20,776 bases of DNA from an uncultured Lachnospiraceae bacterium (GCA_947653315.1 CANTGP010000006.1:1-20776); one strand, 5' to 3'. Positions 1 to 8,169 are shown, numbered from the stretch's first letter. A program made the numbers and translations. Notes: generated by a model from the sequence alone, not told the origin.

Positions 1-1335
1 GGTTTCTTCTGATGGTGCCTGCCGGATGTCTTCCTCTGTCTGGGGTATTTCTTCCTCCACGTAACCCGGATTCATTGCCATGTAATGGTCAAAGAGGATT
101 TCACCCTCGCTGACCTGCACACCTTTTATTTTGATGATATATTGGTTCGGATTCAACTGTATGTTATCGCGCAGACGGATAATCGGCACAATCGTACCAA
201 GTTCCAGCGCAATCTGCCTTCTAATCATAACAACGCGGTCTAACAGGTCGCCGCCCTGGTTCACATCCGCAAGGGGAATAATGCCATAACCGAATTCCAG
301 CTCGATAGGGTCTACCTGGAGCAGACTGTTGACATTCTCCGGCTGGCGCACTTCCTCCGCCGCCATTTCATCCGCATCGACCTCCGACTCAATTTCCGCC
401 GTTTCAATGGTACCTGCCATAATCCTTCCGACAATCAGGAAGAAAACGCCCAAAGAAATAAAAATCAGGTTATTCAACGGGGTCAGAATCCCAAGCCCGA
501 TTAAAACGCCCCCCACCAAATACATCACTTTCGGCACGCCGAAAAACTGCCGGATCAAAACCGAACCGAAATCCGCTTCTTTCGTACCCTTTGTCACCAA
601 AATACCGGTAGACAGTGAAATCAACAGGGACGGAATCTGGCTGACCAAACCGTCGCCGATGGTCAGAATCGCATATTTATCCAGCGCCTCGCCCACCGGC
701 ATTCCCTGCCGCAGCACACCCATGGCGATACCACCGATGATATTGACTGCCGTAATCAGAAGTCCCGCCGTGGCATCCCCCTTCACGTATTTCACGGCAC
801 CGTCCATGGAGCCGAAAAAACTGGATTCCTCCTGAATCTTATCCCTTCTCCTCTTTGCCTCGGCATCATCGATGGCTCCCGTATTCAAATCCGCATCGAT
901 TGCCATCTGCTTACCGGGCATGGCATCCAGCGTAAACCTCGCCGTTACCTCAGCCACACGCTCGGAACCTTTATTGATGACCATAAACTGAATTAAGATC
1001 AAAATAATGAAAATAATGGCGCCCACAATCAAATCACCGCCGCCCACGTATCCGCCGAACGTTGCCACCACGTTACCGGGATCCCCCGTGGTGAGAATCA
1101 GCCTCGTGGAAGAAACGTTAAGGGCAATCCGGAATATGGTCGTAAACAGCAAAATGGTCGGGAAGAAAGAAAGTTCCAGCACCTCTTTTGCAAACATACA
1201 TCCGAACATAATCGAAAACGCCACAGCCATGTTGCAGGCCAGCAAAACATCCAATAACTGGGAGGGAATGGGAATAATGAACATTACAAATGCCGACAGT
1301 AAATATAATGCGACACCCAAATCCGCTTTTCTCAC
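1..1335 (-). CDS. flhA: Flagellar export gate protein FlhA (partial, C-terminus cut by window edge)
   Basis: FlhA forms the nonameric ring of the flagellar type III export gate in the inner membrane; its cytoplasmic domain docks chaperone-substrate complexes and it helps couple the proton motive force to export. I translated 445 codons from a GTG at 1335-1333. The start is set by AGGAGGAG at 1341-1348, six bases or so upstream; the other nearby GTG (1337) runs straight into TGA. The N-terminal half is multi-spanning (about residues 8-310) and carries the FHIPEP-family signature FRIALNVSSTRLIL, followed by the conserved loop GSERVAEVTARFTLDAMPGK and FFGSMDGA. From about residue 330 the soluble domain begins after an acidic linker. 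The frame is still open at base 1, so roughly the last third of the usual ~690 residues is missing. It lies 18 bp after flhB. Identity is very secure. Confidence 0.97.
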   Translation of the reverse strand, partial: MRKADLGVALYLLSAFVMFIIPIPSQLLDVLLACNMAVAFSIMFGCMFAKEVLELSFFPTILLFTTIFRIALNVSSTRLILTTGDPGNVVATFGGYVGGGDLIVGAIIFIILILIQFMVINKGSERVAEVTARFTLDAMPGKQMAIDADLNTGAIDDAEAKRRRDKIQEESSFFGSMDGAVKYVKGDATAGLLITAVNIIGGIAMGVLRQGMPVGEALDKYAILTIGDGLVSQIPSLLISLSTGILVTKGTKEADFGSVLIRQFFGVPKVMYLVGGVLIGLGILTPLNNLIFISLGVFFLIVGRIMAGTIETAEIESEVDADEMAAEEVRQPENVNSLLQVDPIELEFGYGIIPLADVNQGGDLLDRVVMIRRQIALELGTIVPIIRLRDNIQLNPNQYIIKIKGVQVSEGEILFDHYMAMNPGYVEEEIPQTEEDIRQAPSEET

Positions 1336-1340
1336 ACCTA

Positions 1341-1348
1341 CTCCTCCT
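1341..1348 (-). promoter_or_regulatory. Ribosome binding site of flhA
   Basis: AGGAGGAG lies six bases ahead of the GTG at 1335 and decides the non-ATG start of flhA. Confidence 0.7.
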
Positions 1349-1353
1349 CTCTA

Positions 1354-2463
1354 CTATGCTTTCCCCTGCAAATGGTACACAAACGCAAGGATTTCCGCTA
1401 CTGCCTGATACAACTCCGGCGGTATGAATTCCCCTACCTCCACGTTTGCATACAGCATACGGGCAAGGGGTTTGTTCTCCACGATTTCCACATGGTTCTC
1501 GCGGGCTACTTCCTTTATTCTCTGTGCAAGATGGTCCTGTCCCTTCGCAAGTACCATCGGCGCATCGTACTTCTCCGCATCATACTTAATTGCCACCGCA
1601 TAATGGGTCGGGTTCGTAATTACCACATCCGCTTCGGGGAGCTGCTGCATCATCCTCCGCCTGGAAGCCTCCATCATACGCTGCTTCTGCTTTCCCTTAA
1701 TTTTGGGATCCCCTTCCTGGTTCTTGTATTCGTCCTTCACTTCCTGCTTCGTCATCTTCATGTCATCCATAAACTTGTACTTTTGGTACGCGTAATCGGC
1801 GAAACCAATGACGATGTACACGGCGGAAATACGGATTCCCAAATTAATCGCCAAATCCCCCACCAGCGCAATGCCCTGGTTTAAGGAAATGTCATACAAC
1901 AGGTAAATTTCCCCAATCTTTCCCTTCAGGTAGGAATATACCATGAATATAATTAACCCTAACTTCAATATGGATTTAAACAGCTCCACCAGCGACTTAG
2001 GGGAAAATATCTTCTTAAAACCCTTAACGGGATTTAATTTGCTGAACTTCGGCGTCAGCGGTTTTGCCGTTGGCCTCCACTTCACCTGCACCAAATCACA
2101 GAGGAAAGCCACCAGGAAACCTATCAAAAACACCGGACCCACAATCACAATCATATCCAGTATGGTACGCTTAAATACCGTATTGATATTCCGCAGCGGA
2201 AGCTGTCCGTCATACATCCTGACGTAATCGGGAATTTGGGAGTAAAGACTGTGAAATCCCCCCAAAAACCGGGTTCCCATGACACCCACGTACAGCTTCA
2301 TCAACAGGAACAGGGCAAGCAGGCCAAACGCATTGGAAATCTCCTTACTTTTTGCCACCTGGCCTTCTTTTCTCGCGTCATTTAATTTTTTGGAGGTGGG
2401 CTTTTCCGTTTTTTCACCGCCCGGACCGTCCTTTGCAAAAAACTGGAGATTATATCTTAACAT
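1354..2463 (-). CDS. flhB: Flagellar export switch protein FlhB
   Basis: FlhB is a membrane component of the flagellar type III export gate and switches export from hook-type to filament-type substrates after autocleavage. The 369-residue product has a basic cytoplasmic N-terminus typical of the family (EKTEKPTSKKLNDARKEGQV at about 18-37), four hydrophobic segments between about residues 45 and 225, and a cytoplasmic C-terminal domain. The autocleavage motif NPTH is intact at residues 284-287, so cleavage between N284 and P285 is expected. The ATG at 2463 overlaps the TAA stop of fliR by one base (TAATG), a standard sign of translational coupling. Length is normal. Nothing is odd about it. 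Confidence 0.97.
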   Translation of the reverse strand: MLRYNLQFFAKDGPGGEKTEKPTSKKLNDARKEGQVAKSKEISNAFGLLALFLLMKLYVGVMGTRFLGGFHSLYSQIPDYVRMYDGQLPLRNINTVFKRTILDMIVIVGPVFLIGFLVAFLCDLVQVKWRPTAKPLTPKFSKLNPVKGFKKIFSPKSLVELFKSILKLGLIIFMVYSYLKGKIGEIYLLYDISLNQGIALVGDLAINLGIRISAVYIVIGFADYAYQKYKFMDDMKMTKQEVKDEYKNQEGDPKIKGKQKQRMMEASRRRMMQQLPEADVVITNPTHYAVAIKYDAEKYDAPMVLAKGQDHLAQRIKEVARENHVEIVENKPLARMLYANVEVGEFIPPELYQAVAEILAFVYHLQGKA

Positions 2464-3245
2464 TACATCATTCCCTCTACAAATGATACAACCATTTTTT
2501 TCATCTGCCGGAAAATAAAATCCGCAGCGCCCGGAAGCATCCCGGTGGTAAGGAACAATACGCTGATTCCCACCAAAACCTTAATTTGGATACCTACCGC
2601 AAACATGTTCATCTGCGGGGAAACCTTCGCCAAAATACCCAAAATCGCATTTAACATAATCATCACCGCGAAAATGGGAAGACAGATGCGGAAACCGATA
2701 ATGATATATTCGCTCATAAAGCGGATTGCCGTATCCACAAGGGTTCCCGGACGGAAAACGGCCCCGTTCACCGGTATGAGCCGGAACGTGTCCGCCAGCG
2801 CCTTTAACAGGTACTCATACATTCCCGTAAGAATCAGCATCAGGGTAATCATGTACTGGTACAGGATACCCGAAATACTCGTGGACTCCCTTGTGGTGGG
2901 ATCCATCAGCGACACCATCGACAGACCCGTTTCCATGTCCATAATGCGTCCCGCAAAAGATACAATGGTGTTGCACATATTCACACCGAAACCGATGATT
3001 AACCCGGTCAGCGCTTCCTTTGCCACAATCACCGTATACTGCAGCAGCGTTTCATAACGCACGGTTTCATGGGGCGTGACCACCTGGAACATAATCACCG
3101 ACAGGAAGACGGAAAGCCCAATCCTGACATTTCTCGGCGTATTGTTCATGCTGAAAAAAGGCACCATGAAAACAAAACAGGAAATTCTCGCAAATACCAG
3201 CAGGAAATATTCAAGGTCTGCATAGGTAAAACTATAATCTATCAT
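2463..3245 (-). CDS. fliR: Flagellar export gate protein FliR
   Basis: FliR is one of the core FliP5-FliQ4-FliR1 subunits that form the helical entry channel of the flagellar export gate inside the MS ring. The 260-residue product is the usual length and is almost entirely hydrophobic, with membrane segments spread along its length, including FARISCFVFMVPFFS near residue 18 and the conserved-looking GFGVNMCNTIVSFAGRIMD near residue 84. It starts at an ATG only four bases after the fliQ stop and shares one base with flhB. Identification rests on sequence style, length and its place between fliQ and flhB. Confidence 0.95.
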   Translation of the reverse strand: MIDYSFTYADLEYFLLVFARISCFVFMVPFFSMNNTPRNVRIGLSVFLSVIMFQVVTPHETVRYETLLQYTVIVAKEALTGLIIGFGVNMCNTIVSFAGRIMDMETGLSMVSLMDPTTRESTSISGILYQYMITLMLILTGMYEYLLKALADTFRLIPVNGAVFRPGTLVDTAIRFMSEYIIIGFRICLPIFAVMIMLNAILGILAKVSPQMNMFAVGIQIKVLVGISVLFLTTGMLPGAADFIFRQMKKMVVSFVEGMM

Positions 3246-3249
3246 GATA

Positions 3250-3519
3250 TTACCTTATATACATACTGAAATCCGTCCAAAGACGTATCATGAAGTCCGT
3301 CATCCCATTCGCCATCCAATGTCCGATGATCATAATGGTCAGAAAAATACTGAGTACCTTCGGCACAAAAGTCAACGTCTGCTCCTGAATTGAAGTCACG
3401 GTCTGGAAAATACTTATGGTAAGCCCCACCGCCATCGATATCAGAAGCACCGGTGCCGCCGTCTTAATGATTAAAAACAATGCCTCGCCCGTAATCGCAG
3501 TTACGTCATCAATTGTCAT
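3250..3519 (-). CDS. fliQ: Flagellar export gate protein FliQ
   Basis: FliQ is a small membrane subunit wrapping the FliP-FliR core of the export gate. The 89-residue product is the normal length, with two hydrophobic hairpin helices (about residues 16-38 and 51-72) around a short loop that holds FQTVTSIQEQTLTFVPK, a hallmark stretch of FliQ. The ATG at 3519 follows a good GGAGGT site about six bases upstream. It is followed closely by fliR. A 91-bp gap separates it from fliP, larger than most spacings here (see the separate mini-ORF entry). Confidence 0.96.
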   Translation of the reverse strand: MTIDDVTAITGEALFLIIKTAAPVLLISMAVGLTISIFQTVTSIQEQTLTFVPKVLSIFLTIMIIGHWMANGMTDFMIRLWTDFSMYIR

Positions 3520-3553
3520 GCCATACCTCCTTTTCCGTCTTCCGAATCACCAT
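3509..3553 (-). other. Possible 14-codon leader ORF overlapping the fliQ start
   Basis: In the 91-bp fliP-fliQ gap an ATG at 3553-3551 is preceded by a purine-rich GGGGAAAGGAAGG stretch. It opens a 14-codon frame (MVIRKTEKEVWHDN) that runs through the fliQ ribosome binding site and ends at TGA inside the fliQ coding region. Such an arrangement could couple fliQ translation to fliP, but frames this short occur by chance. I saw no other evidence for it. Confidence 0.15.
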
Positions 3554-3610
3554 GGCTGCCTTCCTTTCCCCTGTCAGGAATACCCTTAACGGGAAAACGG
3601 CGCCACACAG

Positions 3611-4546
3611 CTAATAAAATGTCTTCACAAGGCTTCCGATGACAAGATTCCAGCCGTCCGCAAGAACAAAAAGCAGAATCTTAAACGGCATGGATATCGT
3701 GGTAGGCGGCAGCATCATCATACCCATACTCATAAGGGTGGACGCCACAACCATATCTATCACAATAAACGGGATATAAATCAAAAACCCAATAATGAAC
3801 GCGGTCCTAAGTTCACTGATGATAAAGCTGGGAATCAATACCGTATTGGGAATGCTGTCAAGCCCGTTCCCGGCGTCCCACTCCGTCTTGCTGATTTCCA
3901 TAAACAGCCGCACATCCTTCGTCTGTGTCTGCCCGTACATAAACTGGCGGAAAGGCTGCATTCCGGTTTCCAATGCCTGTGCCTGGTCAATTTCACCCGC
4001 TTCAAACGGAATCACCGCTTCCTCATACACCTGGTTTAGCGTAGGCTGCATGATAAAAAAAGTCAGAAATAAAGCTAACCCAATCAGTACCTGGTTCGGG
4101 GGTGCTGTCTGGGTATTCAAAGCCGCCCTCGTAAAATGCAGAACAATGAGGATTCTGGTAAACGAGGTAAGCATTATGATTAATATGGGCGCCAATGCAA
4201 TCAGTGTCAGCGTCAGCAATATCCTAAGAGAGCCGTTAAGCTGTCCGTTGCTGCCTCGGTATGTCAGCGTCACGGTATTGGCAATGTTCAGTTCCCTTAA
4301 GTCCTCCGCCGTCTGCGCCGTACCGGGATCTTCCACAACGGTTCTTTCCTCCGTGGTTCCCGTAAGATTGGATTCCCTCGCCGCCGCATATACCGGAACC
4401 GGGCGGCTTATACAGAATAATATGCCCACCAGTAACAGCAGGCATATTACTTCCGTTCCTCTCCCGAAGGTAAATTTGCCTTCGGGAAACGTGCCTTCGG
4501 ACAATTTCCTTCCGGAAAAAAACTTCTTGGAAAAATATTTCTTCAT
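3611..4546 (-). CDS. fliP: Flagellar export gate protein FliP
   Basis: FliP is the main subunit of the core channel of the flagellar type III export gate. The 311-residue product has the full family signature: LTRILIVLHFTRAALNTQTA and PPNQVLIGLALFLTFFIMQP in the central region, then FIISELRTAFIIGFLIYIPF and MMMLPPTTISMPFKILLFVL towards the end. Before the mature region is an apparent signal peptide (hydrophobic core VICLLLLVGILFCISR near residues 33-48, then a VYAAA-like cleavage region), as known for FliP. It differs from most family members in having about 30 extra basic residues ahead of that core. The ATG at 4546 is nine bases after the fliO stop; the ribosome binding site is weak. No better internal start was seen. 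Confidence 0.96.
   Translation of the reverse strand: MKKYFSKKFFSGRKLSEGTFPEGKFTFGRGTEVICLLLLVGILFCISRPVPVYAAARESNLTGTTEERTVVEDPGTAQTAEDLRELNIANTVTLTYRGSNGQLNGSLRILLTLTLIALAPILIIMLTSFTRILIVLHFTRAALNTQTAPPNQVLIGLALFLTFFIMQPTLNQVYEEAVIPFEAGEIDQAQALETGMQPFRQFMYGQTQTKDVRLFMEISKTEWDAGNGLDSIPNTVLIPSFIISELRTAFIIGFLIYIPFIVIDMVVASTLMSMGMMMLPPTTISMPFKILLFVLADGWNLVIGSLVKTFY
4463..4486 (-). repeat. Perfect 8-bp inverted repeat inside the 5' end of fliP
   Basis: CCCGAAGG and CCTTCGGG flank an eight-base AT-rich loop, about 60 bases into the fliP coding region. A further GCCTTCGG copy follows at about 4493-4500. In the mRNA the arms would make a GC-rich stem near the start of fliP; it encodes part of the unusual N-terminal extension (PEGKFTFG). 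A role in translation is only a possibility. Confidence 0.5.
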
Positions 4547-4555
4547 TTATCTCGC

Positions 4556-4933
4556 CTATTCTTCATTCTTTCGGTTGTTGTCTTTTCCTCTTGCCATTTC
4601 AAGTATTTTCTTAAAATCAGGCATGGCAGCAGCCTGCTTTTCCGGTAAATGAATCTGCTCGGCGGGTATTTCCGCAAGGAACGTAACGGTATCCTTGCAG
4701 ACCGCTACTGCCAAATATTTCTCCCCGGCCCTTACGATTTGAATATATTTATTCGTCGTCAGGCGGTACGTTTCTACCACCTCAATGTTCGCATTGCGGG
4801 CATTGACACCGCCCTGCACCCTGGCAACCCACTTTGTGGCAAACCAGGTAACAAAAAGCACGAGGACAAAAAGGAACAATACCGTACACAACTGTAAAAA
4901 CGAATCCATACCGTCCGATAACGTAAGTAACAT
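4556..4933 (-). CDS. fliO: Flagellar biosynthesis protein FliO (FliO/FliZ family)
   Basis: FliO is a small bitopic membrane protein that helps assemble the FliP ring of the export gate. The 125-residue product has one membrane helix near residues 12-34 (LQLCTVLFLFVLVLFVTWFA), then a small cytoplasmic domain with the family-like stretch IEVVETYRLTTNKYIQIVRA and GEKYLAVAV, and a charged tail. The ATG at 4933 directly abuts the TAA stop of cheY. FliO is poorly conserved, so the call leans on the hydrophobic/soluble layout and on its place between cheY and fliP, as in B. subtilis. Confidence 0.88.
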   Translation of the reverse strand: MLLTLSDGMDSFLQLCTVLFLFVLVLFVTWFATKWVARVQGGVNARNANIEVVETYRLTTNKYIQIVRAGEKYLAVAVCKDTVTFLAEIPAEQIHLPEKQAAAMPDFKKILEMARGKDNNRKNEE

Positions 4934-5296
4934 TTAACCTACTACTTTCTTAACGGCTTCCAATACACGGTCTGCCTGGAACGGCTTCACAATGAAATCC
5001 TTCGCCCCTGCCTGGATGGACTCGATAACCATTGCCTGCTGTCCCATGGCGGAACACATAATGACAAGTGCGCCCGGATTCGATTCCTTAATTTTCTTGA
5101 GTGCCTGGATACCGTCCATTTCCGGCATCGTAATATCCATAAGCACAAGATCAGGATTTAATTCATTGTATTTTTCCACCGCTTTCGCGCCGTTTTCCGC
5201 TTCCCCTGCCACGTTGTATCCGTTTTTCGTAAGGATATCCTTAATCATCATACGCATAAATGCCGCATCATCACAAATTAAAATATTCTTAGCCAT
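4934..5296 (-). CDS. cheY: Chemotaxis response regulator CheY
   Basis: CheY is a single-domain response regulator; when phosphorylated by CheA it binds the flagellar switch and changes rotation. The 120-residue product is only a receiver domain. The acidic pocket is D9 and D10, the phosphoacceptor is D54 (in VLMDITMPEMDG), the conserved Thr/Ser position is S82 and the conserved lysine is K104 (in KPF). The ATG at 5296 follows AGGAGA. It lies 58 bp after fliY and abuts fliO, the position of cheY in the B. subtilis fla/che operon. The neighbouring FliM and FliY carry N-terminal CheY-P binding peptides, which supports the role. Confidence 0.95.
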   Translation of the reverse strand: MAKNILICDDAAFMRMMIKDILTKNGYNVAGEAENGAKAVEKYNELNPDLVLMDITMPEMDGIQALKKIKESNPGALVIMCSAMGQQAMVIESIQAGAKDFIVKPFQADRVLEAVKKVVG

Positions 5297-5354
5297 ATTC
5301 TTTTTCTCCTATTCCCTTTCTTCTTACTCGACCCTTCTTTGTCTGGTCATTTGA

Positions 5355-6608
5355 TTACTTGATAATTTCAGTTACGCGGATACCAAAACTTTCTTCAATT
5401 ACCACTACTTCGCCCTTCGCTACAAATTTACCGTTTACTAATACATCTATCGGCTCACCGGCAATTTTATCCAGCTCAATAATTGTACCGGGTGCAAAGT
5501 CTAAAATCTCGGAAATCGATTTGCTTGTTCTTCCAAGTTCCACCGTAACTTCCAACGGCACATCCATAATCAGCCCTATGTTCTCGCTGCTTGGAATTGC
5601 ACTGTAATCCGCAGAAAAATTCTGGAACTGTGCGGGTTGGACATTCATATTCATTTGCGGCGCCGCCATCTGCATTTGGGGCATTGCCATATTCATTTGC
5701 GGCATTCCCATTTGCATTTGAGGCATTCCCATCTGCATTTGGGGCATTGCCATATTCATTTGCGGCATTCCCATCTGTGGCTGCGCTCCCATCGCCATCT
5801 GCGACATATCCGGCTGCGGTGCAGGTGCCGACGCTGCCGGAGCGGGCGCCGGTGCAGGGGCAGGCGCCGGTGCAGGCGCTTCTTCCTCTGCCACGTCCTG
5901 GTTGCCCTTTACGGTATCGTAAATGCTCTTGGCAAATTCAATCGGATATAACTGCATGATGGTACTGTCCACCACATCCCCAATCTGCATCCGGAAAGCA
6001 ATCTTTGCAAAAGTACCGTCCAGGAAAGAAGCAATATCCCCGCCCGTCTTAAAGGCGTTTAAATCCACAAGGCTTGCTTCCGGGGGACTGATATCAATCA
6101 TCATGCCCAGCATAGTGGAAAGCGAAGTTGCCGCAGAACCCATCATTTGGTTCATGGCTTCGGAAATGGCACTTAAATGCAGTTCCCCGAGCTCACCTTC
6201 CGTATTGGTACCGTCGCCGCCCATCATCAAATCGGTGATGACCTTTACGTCATGCTCCTTCAATACAAGGATATTGGAACCGTCCAGTCCGGCGGTATAC
6301 TTAATCTGGATAAATACGCAGGGTCTTTCGTATCCTTCCACAACCCCTGCCCAATCGGACAGGGAAACCTTCGGCGTTGTAATATCTACTTTTCTGTTTA
6401 CGAGGGAATACAACGTGGTCGCGGAAGAACCCATACTGATATTGGCTATTTCCCCGACTGCATCTCTCTCAACTTCCGTCAGCAGGCTTTCATCAATCAC
6501 GGAACCGGAACTTTCTTCGGCAGCATCTTCGCTGTCCCCTTCTGCCTCCGACAAATCCATTCCGTTTAACAATGCATTTATTTCATCCTGAGATAACATT
6601 CCGTCCAT
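5355..6608 (-). CDS. fliY: Flagellar motor switch phosphatase FliY (FliN-type, Met-rich linker)
   Basis: FliY is both a C-ring switch component (FliN equivalent) and a CheY-P phosphatase in Firmicutes. The 417-residue product has an N-terminal CheY-P binding peptide (LSQDEINALL, residues 5-14), then a CheC-like domain (about 40-235) with two intact D/S-x3-E-x2-N sites: D49/E53/N56 and S146/E150/N153. A long linker follows: Ala-Pro repeats at about 244-265, then a Met-Pro-Gln-rich heptapeptide repeat at about 281-322. The C-terminal SpoA/FliN domain (about 344-417) has GLIMDVPLEVTVELGRTSKS. The ATG at 6608 is one base after the fliM stop. The linker composition is unusual; the two folded ends look normal. 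No separate fliN is present in the window. Confidence 0.96.
   Translation of the reverse strand: MDGMLSQDEINALLNGMDLSEAEGDSEDAAEESSGSVIDESLLTEVERDAVGEIANISMGSSATTLYSLVNRKVDITTPKVSLSDWAGVVEGYERPCVFIQIKYTAGLDGSNILVLKEHDVKVITDLMMGGDGTNTEGELGELHLSAISEAMNQMMGSAATSLSTMLGMMIDISPPEASLVDLNAFKTGGDIASFLDGTFAKIAFRMQIGDVVDSTIMQLYPIEFAKSIYDTVKGNQDVAEEEAPAPAPAPAPAPAPAASAPAPQPDMSQMAMGAQPQMGMPQMNMAMPQMQMGMPQMQMGMPQMNMAMPQMQMAAPQMNMNVQPAQFQNFSADYSAIPSSENIGLIMDVPLEVTVELGRTSKSISEILDFAPGTIIELDKIAGEPIDVLVNGKFVAKGEVVVIEESFGIRVTEIIK
5643..5768 (-). repeat. Six tandem 21-bp units coding a Met-rich heptapeptide in FliY
   Basis: Six in-frame units of 21 bp encode M-P-Q-M-(N/Q)-M-(A/G), with the last unit starting with Ala and ending with Asn. 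The units correspond to FliY residues 281-322. Third positions and the N/Q and A/G choices vary between units, so the array is not freshly duplicated throughout, but some neighbours are almost identical in DNA. Such arrays can change length by slippage or recombination. Confidence 0.9.
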
Positions 6609-6609
6609 G

Positions 6610-7590
6610 TTACTCCCCCTCTCTGATTACCGAGGTGACCCTCACAGCATATTTGTCTTTGCTGGAACCCGGTAACGCGGTAAATTTCTTTATATTTCCG
6701 ACATAAACATTTAGTTCATTGTCAACATCCTTATCCAACCGTATAATATCTCCCGGCTGGAGACAAACAAAATCGTTTACTGAAATGGTGCTCATTCCAA
6801 GGACAGCCTTTACGGGAACGCTCACCCTGCGAATCATGGATTCAATATATTCCTCATAATTCTCGTCGTCACTCTCCTTCATGGTGGAATACCAATATTT
6901 CGTATTCAGGTTATCCATGACGTTCTCTAATGTAAAGAACGGGAGACAGATATTCATGAAGCCTTCCACGTCGCCGATTTTAATGTTCATCGTGACGATG
7001 GCAACCATGTCGCTGGGGGCTATGACCTGTGCAAACTGCGGATTCGTTTCAATCCGCTCCAGCATGGGCGATATATCCACCACGTTTTTCCATGGTTCCC
7101 GCATAAGCTGCATACAGACAATTATGATTTTTTCCAGTATCGTCATTTCTATTTCGGAGAAATCCCTGTTCTTTTCCAAAGGAGTTCCCTGACCACCCAG
7201 CATCCTGTCTATCATTGCAAACCCTAAATTGGGCGACAGGTCTATGATGATATTGCCCGGAAGCGGGGAAAAATTAATAATTCCCAAAATAACCGGATTC
7301 GATAACGCATTGGAAAATTCCTCAAACGTTACCGTTTCGGAGCTTGCCACACTGACCTGTATGTTCTTGCGTAAATAAACCGGAAGGTTCGTGGACACGA
7401 GCCGTCCATAGTGTTCATGGATAATTTCCAGTGTACGCAAATGCTCCTTGGAGAACTTCACGGGCCGTTTAAAATCGTAGTTCTTGACCTGTTTGTCGTT
7501 GTTCTCCTGCATATCATCCACATCCAGCTCGCCCGTACTGAGCGCGGCGAGCAGATTATCTATTTCGCTTTGTGACAGTACCTCACCCAC
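6610..7590 (-). CDS. fliM: Flagellar motor switch protein FliM
   Basis: FliM builds the middle of the flagellar C-ring, binds CheY-P at its N-terminus and passes the signal to FliG. The 326-residue product starts with the CheY-P binding peptide VLSQSEIDNLLAAL (residues 4-17), continues with the FliM core (RPVKFSKEHLRTLEIIHEHY at about 42-61, and the middle domain containing IIDLSPNLGFAMIDRMLGGQ), and ends with a SpoA domain (about 245-322). The start is GTG at 7590, set by GGAGGTGA five bases upstream at 7596-7603. The stop is one base from the fliY ATG. Length and domains are normal. Confidence 0.97.
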   Translation of the reverse strand: MGEVLSQSEIDNLLAALSTGELDVDDMQENNDKQVKNYDFKRPVKFSKEHLRTLEIIHEHYGRLVSTNLPVYLRKNIQVSVASSETVTFEEFSNALSNPVILGIINFSPLPGNIIIDLSPNLGFAMIDRMLGGQGTPLEKNRDFSEIEMTILEKIIIVCMQLMREPWKNVVDISPMLERIETNPQFAQVIAPSDMVAIVTMNIKIGDVEGFMNICLPFFTLENVMDNLNTKYWYSTMKESDDENYEEYIESMIRRVSVPVKAVLGMSTISVNDFVCLQPGDIIRLDKDVDNELNVYVGNIKKFTALPGSSKDKYAVRVTSVIREGE

Positions 7591-7595
7591 TTAAG

Positions 7596-7603
7596 TCACC
7601 TCC
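7596..7603 (-). promoter_or_regulatory. Ribosome binding site of fliM
   Basis: GGAGGTGA, five bases before the GTG at 7590, supports the non-ATG start of fliM. Confidence 0.75.
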
Positions 7604-7623
7604 TGCCTTTTCTTTTTAGCAGA

Positions 7624-8148
7624 TTATGAGAACTTAATGTCACTAAACGAAACATTATAGATGAAATCCGAATCAAACATCTTTTGCAGACTCGCCAGTA
7701 TCTTTGCTTTCGCCTCATCCTGTGCTGCCGGGGATTTCAGCTCATTCACCGTATAACTTCCCAGCACCGTATTAATCTCACTGGAAATCAGGGGAGAATA
7801 TGCTTCCATGGTTTCTGCCGAACCGTAATCCTTATATCCCTTCGCCTTCGTATCAAGGGAAAGAACGATGCTGACCAAACAATACTGCGTGCCATCCACC
7901 CCTTCTTCCGCACGCATCGCCACGGTAAGTTCCGGTACATTATAAACTTCCGTTTGGGAAAGCGGAACATTCCTTGCCGTACTTCCCTCCGGTCCTTCCA
8001 GTTCCAGCTTCAATACGGACGCAATATCCGTAACAAGCTGTGACGTCTTCTTTGACGCACCCACCACGCTGAACATCATAATCGCCGTCAGGACAATATT
8101 CACGATGAGCAATGCCAATATTATTATGGATAGTAAATTTTTCTTCAT
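7624..8148 (-). CDS. fliL: Flagellar basal body-associated protein FliL
   Basis: FliL is a single-pass membrane protein that sits around the stator units and supports motor torque. The 174-residue product has a short cytoplasmic N-terminus, one membrane helix near residues 6-29 (SIIILALLIVNIVLTAIMMF), and an extracytoplasmic domain of about 140 residues ending in FIYNVSFSDIKFS, where FliL proteins usually have a similar strand. The ATG at 8148 follows GGGAGGAAG. It sits between motB and fliM, the place of fliL in Gram-positive fla/che operons. Sequence similarity in this family is low, so position and topology carry much of the weight. Confidence 0.9.
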   Translation of the reverse strand: MKKNLLSIIILALLIVNIVLTAIMMFSVVGASKKTSQLVTDIASVLKLELEGPEGSTARNVPLSQTEVYNVPELTVAMRAEEGVDGTQYCLVSIVLSLDTKAKGYKDYGSAETMEAYSPLISSEINTVLGSYTVNELKSPAAQDEAKAKILASLQKMFDSDFIYNVSFSDIKFS

Positions 8149-8169
8149 GTAAAACTTCCTCCCGCTCTC

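Noticed and set aside
329..835. 168-codon plus-strand open frame at the left edge
   Set aside because: Antisense to flhA, whose minus-strand frame is unbroken with FHIPEP motifs.
3795..4652. 285-codon plus-strand open frame opposite fliP/fliO
   Set aside because: Shadow of the fliP coding region; the minus-strand product has all FliP motifs.
5643..5768. CRISPR-like array from the regular 21-bp units
   Set aside because: The units are contiguous without spacers and lie in frame within FliY, so they are protein repeats.
5923..6591. 222-codon plus-strand open frame opposite fliY
   Set aside because: Antisense to the CheC-like domain of FliY; no recognisable features.
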